Below are positions 43,786-53,122 of a stretch of 64,000 bases of DNA, piece after piece. The notes below the pieces were generated by a model that worked only from the letters and a program-made list of their open reading frames with translations, was not told the DNA's origin and did no database searches. Origin of the DNA: Streptomyces sp. RKAG290 (GTDB taxonomy: Bacteria > Actinomycetota > Actinomycetes > Streptomycetales > Streptomycetaceae); NCBI RefSeq assembly GCF_023701695.1, contig NZ_JAJOZC010000001.1:7501894-7565893 (forward strand), given 5' to 3'. A program made the translations under genes and the position numbers. How positions within the stretch are numbered: position 1 is the first letter of the stretch; every line of letters starts with the position of its first letter.

Positions 43786-45693
43786 TCAGTGACTCAGGGT
43801 GAACGCCTGAGCCGGGGACCCGTTGCATGCCTGCTGGGACAGCCTGGCCCCGTTCGCAGTGGAGGAACCGTCCACGGCCAGGCACTTACCGCTGTTGCGG
43901 GCGGTGAAACGGTACTGGCCGGCCGAGCCGACAGGTTCCGCCTTCCACTGCTGGTTCGTGCCGCTCACGTAGGTCCACAGATGGACCTTGGCCCCGGCAG
44001 CGGTGGCACCGGGCCCGCCGTCGACATCCCAGACCTTGGCGTTGTGCAGGTTGACGACCTGGTAGTTGCCGTCACCGGTAGGCCTGAACTGCCAGCTCTG
44101 GTTGGCTCCTGTGCCGCAGGCCCACTGCTGGAGGGCGGTGCCGTCGGCGGTGCCCCAGTCGGCGGCGTCGAGGCATGCGCCGCTGTTGCTGTTCCTGACC
44201 TGGTACCAGGTGCTCGGGTCGATGGAACCCTCGACGGGCGGCTCGGTGGTTCCGCCGTCGGTGCCGCTCCACACCAACGTGGCGACCGCACCGGCGGGCA
44301 GGGTGTAGACGAGGGACTTGCCGTTGTCGGTCAGGGAGAACCGCTGGGAGCCCGTGGCGGTGTTGACGACGTAGGCGGCGCGGCTGCCGTCGGGGTTCTG
44401 GAAGGCCACGTTCTCGACCCCTCCGTTGCCCTGGCTGGTCGAGCCGATGCGGGTGGCGCCGGGCTTGATGAACTTCGTTACGTGGCCGAGGACGTAGTAC
44501 TCGGCGTTGCGCGTGACGTTGCCGTTCGCGATGTCGACGATGCCGTTGCAGCGATCGGTGCAGCCGCCCTGGTGCGGGCCACCGTTCTGGTCGAGCGCGA
44601 GGTTCCAGTTCACGACGGTCTCGCCGCCGTTGCGCATGTTCTGCACGACGAGGTTCTCCGCGTGCCACCGGAGGGTGTCGGCGAAGGTGGTGGCCCGGTC
44701 GGCGCTCTCCGTGCCGGAGCACTCGGTGAAGAAGACACGCTTGCCGGCGTTGATGACCTGCTGCTCCGCGGCGGGGGTCCCGCCGTAGCAGTGGAAGGCC
44801 GCGCCGATCACCCGGTTGATGCCCGGAGTGCCGTTGAAGACCTCGATCGGGTAGTTGGGATGGTCCCAGTTGTGGTCGAAGGCCAGGAGGTTCGTGGGCA
44901 GGCCGGCCGAGGTGAGGGTGCGGTCGAGCACCTTGAAGAAGTCGGCCTGCTGCGACGACGTCATGGTCATCGACGGGTAACTCGCGGCGAACTCCGGCTC
45001 GTTCTGCGCAGTCAGGTCGGTCAGCGTGATGCCCTGCTGCCCGTACGCCTTGATCGCGTTGACCAGGTAGTCGGCGTACGCCTGGTAGTTCTCGGGTTTG
45101 AGACTGCCGCCGTTGAGGGCGTTGTTGGTCTTCATCCAGGCGGGCGGAGACCAGGGGGAGCCCATGAAGCGGATGGCGGAGTTGATCGCGGTGGCCTGCT
45201 TCAGCACCGGGATGATCTCGGCCTTGTCCCGGTCGATGGAGAAGGACCCGGGGGTGTCCTCGTAGGTGTACAGGTCGCTGTTGGCGTTGAAGTCGCTGCT
45301 GCCGAGCGGCTGGCGCAGGTAGTTGAGCCCGATGCCGTCGCCGCCGGTGGAGAACAGCGACTTCATCAGCTCGGTGCGCTTGTCCTGCGCGAGGCCCTGG
45401 ATGAGGTGCGCGGAGGCGCCGGTCACCGAAGCGCCCGCCCCGGTGAACCGCTGGCCCTTGCTGCTGCCGTCGATGCGTATGTCTACGGACTGCGGTGAGC
45501 CGGTGAACGGGACGGTGCCCTCGGACGACAGCTTCTTGCTCCCGTCCGGGGTGGTGAGCCATACCTGGGCCGTGGGGTCGGCGGCCTGGGCGGCCGTGCC
45601 GGTGCCGACGAGGCCCAGAGCGGCGACGGCCAGCGCGAGTGCGGCGCCCGCTGCGCGCGCGGCTCGTGGGCGGAGGGGATGCGGATAGGACAT
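43786..45693 (-). CDS. Secreted GH30-family glycosidase with ricin-type lectin domain
   Basis: 635 residues from ATG 45693 (AAGGAG upstream). A Sec signal (RAAGAALALAVAALGLVGTG...AQAAD) is followed by a GH30 (beta/alpha)8 domain (about 80-430). Its acid/base is Glu 232 (TAQNEPEF) and its nucleophile Glu 324 (VFFTECSG). A beta-sandwich follows (about 430-495), then a C-terminal ricin B/CBM13 lectin (about 505-635) with the repeats SGACLDAADWGTADGTALQQW and GKCLAVDGSSTANGARLSQQ. Members hydrolyse glucosylceramide, beta-1,6-glucan or xylan; the substrate is undecided. A TetR gene is divergent, with an inverted repeat between. Confidence 0.92.
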   Translation of the reverse strand: MSYPHPLRPRAARAAGAALALAVAALGLVGTGTAAQAADPTAQVWLTTPDGSKKLSSEGTVPFTGSPQSVDIRIDGSSKGQRFTGAGASVTGASAHLIQGLAQDKRTELMKSLFSTGGDGIGLNYLRQPLGSSDFNANSDLYTYEDTPGSFSIDRDKAEIIPVLKQATAINSAIRFMGSPWSPPAWMKTNNALNGGSLKPENYQAYADYLVNAIKAYGQQGITLTDLTAQNEPEFAASYPSMTMTSSQQADFFKVLDRTLTSAGLPTNLLAFDHNWDHPNYPIEVFNGTPGINRVIGAAFHCYGGTPAAEQQVINAGKRVFFTECSGTESADRATTFADTLRWHAENLVVQNMRNGGETVVNWNLALDQNGGPHQGGCTDRCNGIVDIANGNVTRNAEYYVLGHVTKFIKPGATRIGSTSQGNGGVENVAFQNPDGSRAAYVVNTATGSQRFSLTDNGKSLVYTLPAGAVATLVWSGTDGGTTEPPVEGSIDPSTWYQVRNSNSGACLDAADWGTADGTALQQWACGTGANQSWQFRPTGDGNYQVVNLHNAKVWDVDGGPGATAAGAKVHLWTYVSGTNQQWKAEPVGSAGQYRFTARNSGKCLAVDGSSTANGARLSQQACNGSPAQAFTLSH

Positions 45694-45837
45694 GTGCGGC
45701 TCTCCTTCGGTCGTACCTGACGGGTGGTGCGGCCGGTCTCCGTTGTGGTCGGGGTCCCGGACACGACGTGACCGATGGCTCACCTGAAGGCCATGAGGGC
45801 GCTGTTCCTTGAATGACGGCGATATAAAAGCACACTC

Positions 45838-45851
45838 ACTAAGTGGTTAGT
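45838..45851. promoter_or_regulatory. Inverted repeat between GH30 and TetR genes
   Basis: ACTAA-GTGG-TTAGT (45838-45851) is a 5-bp-arm repeat within an AT-rich patch, 145 bp upstream of the GH30 start and 115 bp from the TetR start. It is a candidate operator for the adjacent TetR. Confidence 0.4.
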
Positions 45852-45952
45852 AAGTACTTGGTCCCAGTTTCCTTGCACGCTGGGGCCCGCCACCTGATCA
45901 GCGGGTGTGAGCTCAGGAATGGGCTCGGTTGCGGTCGGTCTAAGCTGTGCCG

Positions 45953-46612
45953 GTGAGTAACCAGTCAGCGGGCCGGCCGGCGCGTCCCGCCAAGCCCCGT
46001 ACGCCGCGCAGCCCTGAAGCGCAGCAGCGGCAGCGGGACATTCTGCACATCGCGATGGACACCTTCGGCGCCCGCGGCTACAACAACGCTTCCCTCGCCG
46101 AAATCGCGGACCGGGCCGGTCTGACGCAGGCGGGCGTCCTGCACTACTTCCGTTCCAAGGCGCTCCTGCTCACCAGCGTTCTCGAACTCCGCGATCAGAC
46201 GGACATCGAACAGCTGGGACCCGACCGTCCCCGTGGCCTGGAGTTCCTGCGCCACCTGATCGACACCGCGCTGCGCAACGCCGAGCGCGAAGGCATCGTC
46301 CGGCTCTACGCCGTGCTGTCGGCCGAGTCCGTCACCGAGAACCATCCGGCACAGGACTATTTCCGCGAGCGCTACAGCGGACTGCGGTCCTTCGTGACCG
46401 ATGCCCTGCGCGAGGCGTGCGACCTTCCTGCCGAGGCTGCGGACAAGGCCGAGAACGCGGCCAACGCCATCATTGCGGTGATGGACGGTTTGCAGGTGCA
46501 GTGGCTGCTGGCGCCGGATTCGGTGGACATGGCGGCATCGACCGAGTTCGTGGTCACTTCCCTGCTGACAGCGCTCGCGCCCGAGAAGTTCGGCCCGCCC
46601 GCCGGAACCTGA
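45953..46612 (+). CDS. TetR-family regulator next to the GH30 gene
   Basis: About 219 residues. After a basic, proline-rich arm comes the helix-turn-helix (RDILHIAMDTFGARGYNNAS...LTQAGVLHYFRSKALLLTSV, about 26-72), then a ligand domain ending in VTSLLTALAPEK. No ribosome binding site is seen, and a TAAGCT ends just before the GTG at 45953, so the transcript may be leaderless; GTG 45947 is the alternative. It is divergent from the GH30 gene and probably controls it. Confidence 0.85.
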   Translation: MSNQSAGRPARPAKPRTPRSPEAQQRQRDILHIAMDTFGARGYNNASLAEIADRAGLTQAGVLHYFRSKALLLTSVLELRDQTDIEQLGPDRPRGLEFLRHLIDTALRNAEREGIVRLYAVLSAESVTENHPAQDYFRERYSGLRSFVTDALREACDLPAEAADKAENAANAIIAVMDGLQVQWLLAPDSVDMAASTEFVVTSLLTALAPEKFGPPAGT

Positions 46613-46775
46613 TCGCCGTCACCCGCACCGCCCTTGGCCCATGGGCCGGGAAGACAGGCGCACGGCGGCGGGATGGAAAGCCACGTCACCCGCGGGACAA
46701 GGCTGATGAAGCACGCGGCGGAACCGGTACCACGCAGGCGTCGGACCAACAGATCACCGGCGGGCGGACGCCGAC

Positions 46776-48017
46776 TCAGGCCGCGCGTCGACCGGTGTGC
46801 AGCGGGGAACCGCCTGCCAGTTCCTCCGGGTCAAGTGCCAGCGACAGCGCCGCGGTGGCGCCGACGTCGGCCAGGCTGTGCGCGTCCGGCAGCAGCTCCA
46901 CCCCGTCCGCACCGGGGCGGTGGATCAGCACCGGCACGTACTCACGGGTGTGGTTCGCGTGGCCGATCGTGGGGTCGTTGCCGTGGTCACCGGTGACGAT
47001 CAGCCGGTCGCCGGGGTCTGCGAGCAGCGCCACGAGCCCGGCGAGCCCGGCATCCACCTGCTCCAGCAACTGCCCGTACCGACCGGTGTCCTGCTGGTGC
47101 CCCGCCAGGTCCGTCTCCTGGACGTTCGCGACCACGAGCGCATCGCCCTCGGCGCGCACCGCGTCCAGGGTGTGTGCCAGGACGTCGGCGGTGGCCACGG
47201 CCGGGTGCCGGATCGCGGCCTCGCACACCAGGATGTCGGCGGCCTTGCCCACCAGGGTGACCGGGATGCCGGCCCGTGCCGCCAGCTCGGGAAGCTGGCG
47301 GGTGTGGTCCAGCGGTGCGCCCAGGTGCTGCACCTGAAGGCCGCCGTTGCGGTAGAAGCCCGTTGCCGGGGTGTCCAGTCCGACCGTCCCCCCGTCGCCG
47401 GAACGGACGAAGGCGGGGAGCGGACCATCCGCATGACCGCCCACGGCGATGACGCGGGCGACCGGAGCTACGGCGCGCACGGTACGGGCGATGGCGAGGA
47501 TCCCGCCGGGCCCGTCGAAGGAGACGTCGTCGAGGCGGCCCGAGGCATTCCAGTTGATCCCGGGGTCGGCCTCCAGGTTGTCGTGGACCAGGACCGTGCC
47601 GTCGACGACGAGCAGCGCCTTTCCGTCCAGCGGTTCGACCCGGTGGCCGGCGGCGGTGAGCGCGTCGGCCACCTCGTCGAGGTGGTCGCCGAGCCGCGCC
47701 ACCGTCACCCGGCTGAAGTCCGCGCCCATCATGGTCTGGTGGCCCGCGAAGGTGTCCGCGCCCGGATAGCCGAGCGCGGCCCTGCCCGCGGCCACGGGCA
47801 GATGGGTACGGCGTGCAAGATCCGGATGCGGGTGCACCAGCCCGAGCCCGAGTGCCCCGAGCACCGGCAGGCGCAACGGCCGCCCGAATGCGGCGCGGCT
47901 GTGGTCGAGGACGTGTCCACAGGTGTCGGCGGTGAGGTCGCCCGGCCGCAGGGCGCCCGCGTCGGGCATGGCGCCGACGCCGAATCCGTCGATGACGACG
48001 ATGACGGTCTTGGCCAT
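46776..48017 (-). CDS. yhfW: YhfW-like phosphopentomutase homologue (yhf operon)
   Basis: 413 residues of the alkaline-phosphatase superfamily. Metal ligands are visible in IDGFGVG (about residue 10), the DLAGHQQD segment (about 310) and TGDHGNDP (about 350). The phosphopentomutase active-site motif GKDTxTGHWE reads GADTFAGHQT here (about 95), so the phosphorylated-Thr site and its Lys are altered. That change plus the operon context marks it as the YhfW type rather than DeoB. It is the last gene of the operon and starts 11 bases after yhfX. E. coli YhfW has no proven reaction; a phosphoryl or sulfuryl transfer is possible. Confidence 0.88.
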   Translation of the reverse strand: MAKTVIVVIDGFGVGAMPDAGALRPGDLTADTCGHVLDHSRAAFGRPLRLPVLGALGLGLVHPHPDLARRTHLPVAAGRAALGYPGADTFAGHQTMMGADFSRVTVARLGDHLDEVADALTAAGHRVEPLDGKALLVVDGTVLVHDNLEADPGINWNASGRLDDVSFDGPGGILAIARTVRAVAPVARVIAVGGHADGPLPAFVRSGDGGTVGLDTPATGFYRNGGLQVQHLGAPLDHTRQLPELAARAGIPVTLVGKAADILVCEAAIRHPAVATADVLAHTLDAVRAEGDALVVANVQETDLAGHQQDTGRYGQLLEQVDAGLAGLVALLADPGDRLIVTGDHGNDPTIGHANHTREYVPVLIHRPGADGVELLPDAHSLADVGATAALSLALDPEELAGGSPLHTGRRAA

Positions 48018-48027
48018 GGAGTGCTCC

Positions 48028-49191
48028 TTAGAGGGCTCGGCCCTGGGCGTCGTACAGCCCGTTCAGCCGCGGGGTGCCGGAGGCGAGTCCGGACACGACC
48101 GCGACGGTCGAGCGGGTGACGAAGATCTGGGTGCGGAAGGCAAGCAGCGCGGTGTCCCCGATGCGGACGTCCGCCGCGGTGGTGGGGGCGTCGAGCAGCC
48201 GGTAGTAGTCGATGTTCTCCGCGGGTGCGTGCTGCACACCCAGGCGGGTGCCGGTACGGGGCAGGAGGGCGCTGCGGATGTGGGAGCGGGCGTAGAAGCC
48301 GCCGCCGTATATCGCCGGGCGGCCGTCGTCGAGGGTGTGTGCCACCTCGCTGACGTAGACGTAGGCGGGCTGCTCCGGCTGGGCCGGATCGAGGGCGTGC
48401 AGGGGGGTGGTGCCGGTGAGGGCGTGGCCCGGCTCGCCATGGGTGGCCCCGAGTTCGGCGAGCAGCGGGAGGGAGGCCATCGACGTGGCGCTCGGGGCGC
48501 TGAGCTTGAGGTCGTGGTGCCCCCGCGAGGCCAGCAGCTCTCGGGCCTTCAGCGCCAGGGCGAAGTTGGGCGTGGCGGCCGGCATGCCCGACGCCGGGTC
48601 GCACAGGACGCAGGGGAAGGCGGTGACGCCCGCGATCCGGACCCCGTCCAGTCCCTCGACGCCCTCGGCGAAGGCGTCCAGCCGATCCAGTGGGACTCCA
48701 CCCTCCTGCCCGGGGTAGACGTCGCCGTCGGCGCCCGCGAGGCGGATCAGTACGTCCTGGACGAAGCCCAGTTCGCGTGCCGCTTCGGAGACGGCGCGGG
48801 CGTTGGCCAGGTCGAAGACGGTGACGGTCTCCGGACGCCAGGCCAGCATCTCGGGCAGTACGCGCCGGGGGATCTGGACGAGATGGCCGAGGTTGCCGGG
48901 CTCAGCTCCGGCGGTGTGCAGGGTGCGGGCCTCCGCGGGGTCGATGGCGGCGGAGCGCGGGATGTGCCGGGCGATGGCCCGGATCAGTTCGGGGTTGCGG
49001 CCGAGCTGCTTGACGACGAACCAGAGGCTGATGCCGAGGCGTTCGGCCTCCGCCGCCAGCAGCGCCGCGTTGGCCTCGACGGCATCCAGGTCCATGACGT
49101 AGGTGTCGGGCGGGATCTCGCCGTTCCGGTGCAGTGCTGCCGCGGCATCGACGAGCCCGGGATTGCGGGTGAGCACGGTGTCGAGGAACAC
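48028..49191 (-). CDS. yhfX: YhfX-like PLP fold-III enzyme (alanine-racemase-like)
   Basis: 387 residues from GTG 49191. The N-terminal TIM-barrel has the PLP lysine in WFVVKQLGRN (about residue 62) and a strand order like alanine racemase and D-threonine aldolase; a C-terminal beta domain follows (about 270-387). It probably racemises or eliminates an amino acid or amino-sugar phosphate. The start is 2 bases after the yhfS stop, so translation is tightly coupled. The homologue in E. coli, YhfX, sits in the same operon and is uncharacterised in function. Confidence 0.88.
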   Translation of the reverse strand: MFLDTVLTRNPGLVDAAAALHRNGEIPPDTYVMDLDAVEANAALLAAEAERLGISLWFVVKQLGRNPELIRAIARHIPRSAAIDPAEARTLHTAGAEPGNLGHLVQIPRRVLPEMLAWRPETVTVFDLANARAVSEAARELGFVQDVLIRLAGADGDVYPGQEGGVPLDRLDAFAEGVEGLDGVRIAGVTAFPCVLCDPASGMPAATPNFALALKARELLASRGHHDLKLSAPSATSMASLPLLAELGATHGEPGHALTGTTPLHALDPAQPEQPAYVYVSEVAHTLDDGRPAIYGGGFYARSHIRSALLPRTGTRLGVQHAPAENIDYYRLLDAPTTAADVRIGDTALLAFRTQIFVTRSTVAVVSGLASGTPRLNGLYDAQGRAL

Positions 49192-49193
49192 GG

Positions 49194-50308
49194 TCAGTCG
49201 TCCTTCGGGTCGTCCAGGGCGGCGAGCGAGCGGCGCAGGATGTCGATGACGAGGTCCGCGCCCGCCCGCATCGGGTTGATGCGCACGGTCCAGTCGGCCA
49301 GTTCGGGGGAGTCGTCGAGGGCGGAGCTGGACATCCGGTAGAACAGCGGGGCGATCTCGTAGCGGGAGTTGGAGCCGACGGGGTAGGGGGCGGCGCCGAA
49401 GCGGGCGGCGACGGAGGGCAGCTCCGTGGCGACGGGCCGCTGCAGCTGGACCAGCAGGCAGCGGTCCTGGGCGTTGGCGATGCGTACCTCGGCCACACCG
49501 TCCACCTCACCGGCCGCCAGCCGCTCCGCGACCTCGGCACCCACCCGCGACTGCAGGGACCACATCACCGGGACGTGGGTGAGGGCACGCAGGGCGTCGA
49601 GTGCCTGATGGCCCTGGACCTGCCCGCCGCCGGAGTAGTTGTCGCGGCGGATCTGCGTGACCAGGTCGCCGGCACCGACGACGAGGCCGACGCCCTCGGG
49701 TCCGTGCAGTTTGAAGAGGGAGAAGCAGGAGGCGTCGGCGCCCAGTTCCACCCCGGCGGCCGGAGTACGCATGACGGCGTAGTTGTCGTCGACGATCGTG
49801 CGGACCCCGGCCGTCCGGCAGGCGGCGAGTACCTCGGCCGGATCGTAGGAGTCCGCGAGCCGTTGCCGGGTGTGCTGGACGTACGCCCACCGGAACTGCC
49901 CGGTTGCCAGGGCCTCGCGCAGCGCCGAGGAGTCGTTGAAGTCGACCTCGACGGTCCGTACGCCGATGCCTCTGAGCGTGACCTCGGTGGTGCGGTAGAC
50001 CGGAGCCCGGTGGATGAGCAGCGGGTCGCCCGCCCGGACGGCCGCGTTGAGGGCGGCCCGGATGGCGCCGGTGCCCGCGCCCTGCACGAAGGCGGCGTCC
50101 TCGGCCCGAAGAAGTCCGCGAGCACGGCCTCGACGCGGGCGGTGGTGCGGGGCCGGCCGAGACCGGGGACGACTCCCGCGTCGGACGAGAAGAGCTGCTG
50201 TCCCTCGAAGTGCGCGGCGGTGGCCTCCAGCAGCCGGAACTGCTTCGCGACGGCGTCGTCCAGACCGACGGTCGCCAGCGGGAAGGTGGGGGGAAGTACG
50301 GGGCTCAT
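49194..50308 (-). pseudogene. yhfS: YhfS-like PLP aminotransferase homologue, frameshifted
   Basis: From ATG 50308 the N-terminal 70 codons (LPPTFPLATVGLDDAVAKQF...ARVEAVLADFFG) are followed near 50105-50112 by a missing base. The protein then continues as EDAAFVQGAGTGAIRAAL to TGA 49194; restoring the base gives 371 residues. The fold-type-I PLP lysine is in SLFKLHGPEG (about 230), and the layout is that of the cystathionine-synthase/aminotransferase-like YhfS. As the other seven operon genes are intact, the frameshift is probably a sequencing error or very recent. One base separates its start from the stop of php. Confidence 0.85.
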
Positions 50309-50309
50309 G

Positions 50310-51266
50310 TCAGTTCTCCTCCACGCTCGCGCCGGTCAGGAAGCAGAGCGGGTTGCGGCGGGTCAGCAGGTCGATCAGGTCGTCGTCGGCGCCCGCCGCC
50401 CGGAGCTGGGGCAGGAAGCTCCGGAAGAGGTGCCCGTAGCCCTGGCCGCCTTCACTCCCGAGGTATCCGTGGCGGGAGATGTCGCAGCTGAGCAGCACCC
50501 GGTCGGCGTGGCCGGCCTCCAGCAGGGCGAGCAGCAGCCGCAGCCGGTTCCGGTCGCTCTGGTACGACGACTTGCCCACGGTGTCGAAGGCGACGTACGC
50601 CCCGCGCGCCGCGAGCTCCCGGTGGATACCGGGGTCGTCGAGCAGGTCCTGGTGGCCGATGCTGACGCGGTGGGCGGGCAGCCCCTCACCGGTGAGCAGG
50701 TCCAGCTGGGCGAGGCCGCCCCGGCCGAGCTGCGCGTGTGTGGCAAGGGAGAGGCCGGTGGCCAGTGCGGCCCGGGCACCGGCCCGCAGCACCTTGGCCT
50801 CGGGAGCCGTCGGCAGGTCGCCGTGGCTGCCGATCTCACCGAGGACGCCGGGCCGGATGCCGGTCGAGCCGATGCCGTCCTCGATCTCGCGGACCAGGAC
50901 CGCGGTGAGCTGCTCCACGTCACCGGTCTCGATCTCCGGGGTGTGGAAGGGCTCGTAGTACCAGCCGGTCGCGGCGACGACGGCGACCCGTGCGTCCCGG
51001 GCGATCCTCGCCAGCGCGCGGACGTCGCGTCCCATGCCCCGGCAGGTCAGCTCGACGACGAGGCAGAGCCCGAACTCCTCACGCAGCGCGGCCAGCTCGG
51101 CGGTGACGGCCGCGGCGTGGCGCCCGGGGTCGAGAACGGCCGCGCCGTCGCCCAGCCGGTCCAGGTCCAGGACGAGGTGCTCGTGGGCGAGGGCAGGGCC
51201 GCGTACCGAAGAGACCGCGAGTTCTCCGGTGACGGTGCGCAGGGCCTGCGGTGCGGGATGGTTCAT
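50310..51266 (-). CDS. php: Phosphotriesterase homology protein
   Basis: 318 residues from ATG 51266 (AAGGA upstream). It has the amidohydrolase/phosphotriesterase metal centre: HxH in LAHEHLVLDLD (about residues 26-28), a Glu in VVELTCRG where the classical enzyme has the carboxylated Lys (as in E. coli PHP), His in SLATHAQLG, His in VSIGHQDLL, and Asp in LLSCDISRHGYLG. Such proteins hydrolyse phosphoesters or lactones of small metabolites, not normally organophosphate pesticides. It lies between yhfT and yhfS in the operon. Confidence 0.9.
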   Translation of the reverse strand: MNHPAPQALRTVTGELAVSSVRGPALAHEHLVLDLDRLGDGAAVLDPGRHAAAVTAELAALREEFGLCLVVELTCRGMGRDVRALARIARDARVAVVAATGWYYEPFHTPEIETGDVEQLTAVLVREIEDGIGSTGIRPGVLGEIGSHGDLPTAPEAKVLRAGARAALATGLSLATHAQLGRGGLAQLDLLTGEGLPAHRVSIGHQDLLDDPGIHRELAARGAYVAFDTVGKSSYQSDRNRLRLLLALLEAGHADRVLLSCDISRHGYLGSEGGQGYGHLFRSFLPQLRAAGADDDLIDLLTRRNPLCFLTGASVEEN

Positions 51267-51316
51267 CGTGGGGGTTCCTTCTTCGCGTACGGGCTCGGTG
51301 CGATCCGCGTCGGGTG

Positions 51317-52651
51317 TCAGCCCTTGACCGGGGTGAACAGGTCGAGCCAGTACAGGACGTTGAGCAGAATGCCGCCGACGATCACGGCTGCGGGGGCGGC
51401 GGCCATCTTCACGACAGGCCGGCCCATCGCCTCGTTCAGCAGGTAGAGCCCGCCGACGACGAGGATGCCGAGTCCGCCGCCCATGGCGTTGGCGGCCATC
51501 AGCGATCCGAAGAGGATCGCGAGCTGGAGGGTGTCGCCGATGGCGCTGCGCAGGTGCTCCGAGGAGTCCCGGACGCTGGGCAGCTTGCCGAGGAGCCGGC
51601 CGATCCAGGAGAGGGCCAGCACCTCGGCGGCGAACACGATCGCCCCGACGACGGCCGCCAGGAACGGGTTCGGCATCAGGTAGCCGATGGGGTACACCAG
51701 CGTGAACCCGGCGATACCGTACGCGCCGGAGGCCAGCGCGGTGGTCGCGATCAGCGGGATGAAGCCGAACACCCGGTAGAAGTCGACCTGGGCGGCCTCG
51801 GAGTACTGCCCCTTGGCGATAAGGAAGCTCGTGGCCTCACCGCCGCCGAATATGTGCATCTGCGCAAGCACGCACACCCCGGCCCCGAGCACCATGAACA
51901 GCGGCAGGTACTTGCGCAGACGGGCCGCGCTGGCGCTGAACAGGGACGCCATCGGGTCGTCCTCCAGCACGATCTCCTCGACGCCCGCCGCCCGGTCGGC
52001 CCGGCGCTGCCGGACGTCCTTGGAGACGGCCAGCCCGATGAGCATCAGCACACCTACGGCCATGGCCAGTGCTCCGGCGAACATGTTCGGCCACAGCTTC
52101 ATGGTCATGACGACGAGGGCCAGTTCGAGGACGCCCGCGACACCGCCCCACTTGCGGCCGAACTGCTTGGTGATGGCGAGCACCGGGAACAGCGAGAAGA
52201 GGAACAGGATCGGCGTCGACATCTGCTGCATCGCGGTCAGGAAGTCGACCGGCAGGTCATGGGCGACGTTGTTCGCGCCGTTCAGACCGAAGACGACCAC
52301 CGCGCCCCAGGCGGCGCCGAGGATCGGCGCGAGCCACTTCTTCGGCGCCAGCATCCCGAGGATGTCCGTGGGCAGGAAGACCAGCCACGGGTTCAGCACC
52401 CCGGTGGACAGGGCCATCGGGGCACCCAGCCCGAAGATGAATCCGGCGGAGAGGCCGAAGGAGACAGCAGTCGTCGCGCTGCGGGTGGTGCGCCCCTGGA
52501 TGAAGTCCAGCATGAAGGGACGTACCCCGTCGTTGAAGACGGCCAGGGCCATGTGCGAGATGTAGGCCGTCAGCGCACAGAGGGCTATCACGGTCAGTTG
52601 CTGGGCCAGCGTGAAGTCAAGGCTGGTACCGGCGGCGAGTGTGGTGCTCAC
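51317..52651 (-). CDS. yhfT: YhfT-like membrane transporter
   Basis: 444 residues from GTG 52651 (AAGGAG 7 bases upstream) with about 11-12 membrane helices (for example QLTVIALCALTAYISHMAL, LFLFSLFPVLAIT and MFAGALAMAVGVLMLIGLAV). A charged cytoplasmic loop (QRRADRAAGVEEIVLEDD) lies in the middle. It has the full-length pattern of YhfT, the only membrane protein of the operon and the likely importer of the operon substrate. Its relatives are found with YhfU. Confidence 0.88.
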   Translation of the reverse strand: MSTTLAAGTSLDFTLAQQLTVIALCALTAYISHMALAVFNDGVRPFMLDFIQGRTTRSATTAVSFGLSAGFIFGLGAPMALSTGVLNPWLVFLPTDILGMLAPKKWLAPILGAAWGAVVVFGLNGANNVAHDLPVDFLTAMQQMSTPILFLFSLFPVLAITKQFGRKWGGVAGVLELALVVMTMKLWPNMFAGALAMAVGVLMLIGLAVSKDVRQRRADRAAGVEEIVLEDDPMASLFSASAARLRKYLPLFMVLGAGVCVLAQMHIFGGGEATSFLIAKGQYSEAAQVDFYRVFGFIPLIATTALASGAYGIAGFTLVYPIGYLMPNPFLAAVVGAIVFAAEVLALSWIGRLLGKLPSVRDSSEHLRSAIGDTLQLAILFGSLMAANAMGGGLGILVVGGLYLLNEAMGRPVVKMAAAPAAVIVGGILLNVLYWLDLFTPVKG

Positions 52652-52693
52652 GAGTCACTCCTTCGTGCCCGGGATGATGAGAGGGGGCTGTGA

Positions 52694-53050
52694 TCAGCCG
52701 CGGGCGGCGATGGCGCGCGCCATGAGGGGAGCGACGGCGTCGATCTGGTCCATCGAGAAGCCGAAGACCTTCTTGCCGTCGGCGAGCAGGGCGGCGATCT
52801 GCTCCTCGGTCGGAACGCTCCGTCCGAAGGTGTGGCAGGCGGCGCTGCCCATGAGGCCGACGAGCACGCCCAGCGAGGCGCCGGCGCCGGTGTGGCAGGT
52901 GCCCAGGTAGTAGTCGGCCTGGCCGACCCGGAGCTTCATCGCGGCGTCCATGTCGCTGGAGGCGACGACGTCGAGGGAGTCGATGCCGAGCTGGCGGATG
53001 GCCGCGGTGACCTCGGCCTTGCCGACTCCACCGGTGAGGATCTTCGTCAT
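52694..53050 (-). CDS. yhfU: YhfU-like DUF2620 protein
   Basis: 118 residues from ATG 53050. Conserved DUF2620 features: KILTGGVGKAEV at the start, the central DYYLGTCHTGAGASLGVLVGLMG and the FGFSMDQIDAVAPLMARAI end. It is a small soluble protein that always travels with YhfT, so it may be a partner of the transporter. The role is not known. Confidence 0.88.
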   Translation of the reverse strand: MTKILTGGVGKAEVTAAIRQLGIDSLDVVASSDMDAAMKLRVGQADYYLGTCHTGAGASLGVLVGLMGSAACHTFGRSVPTEEQIAALLADGKKVFGFSMDQIDAVAPLMARAIAARG

Positions 53051-53122
53051 GGCTGTTCTTCTCTTCTCTCTGTGTGGTTCGGGTACGGGCACCGGAGACG
53101 CGGAGCCGCCCCTCGTGTCCGG

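Noticed and set aside
43483..45498. A 671-codon plus-strand frame opposite the GH30 gene
   Set aside because: No domain and Val/Gly/Asp/Arg-rich composition; the GH30 and ricin domains on the other strand explain the sequence.
46776..48017. A true phosphopentomutase (DeoB)
   Set aside because: The active-site GKDTxTGHWE is not kept and all neighbours are yhf genes rather than nucleoside-salvage genes.
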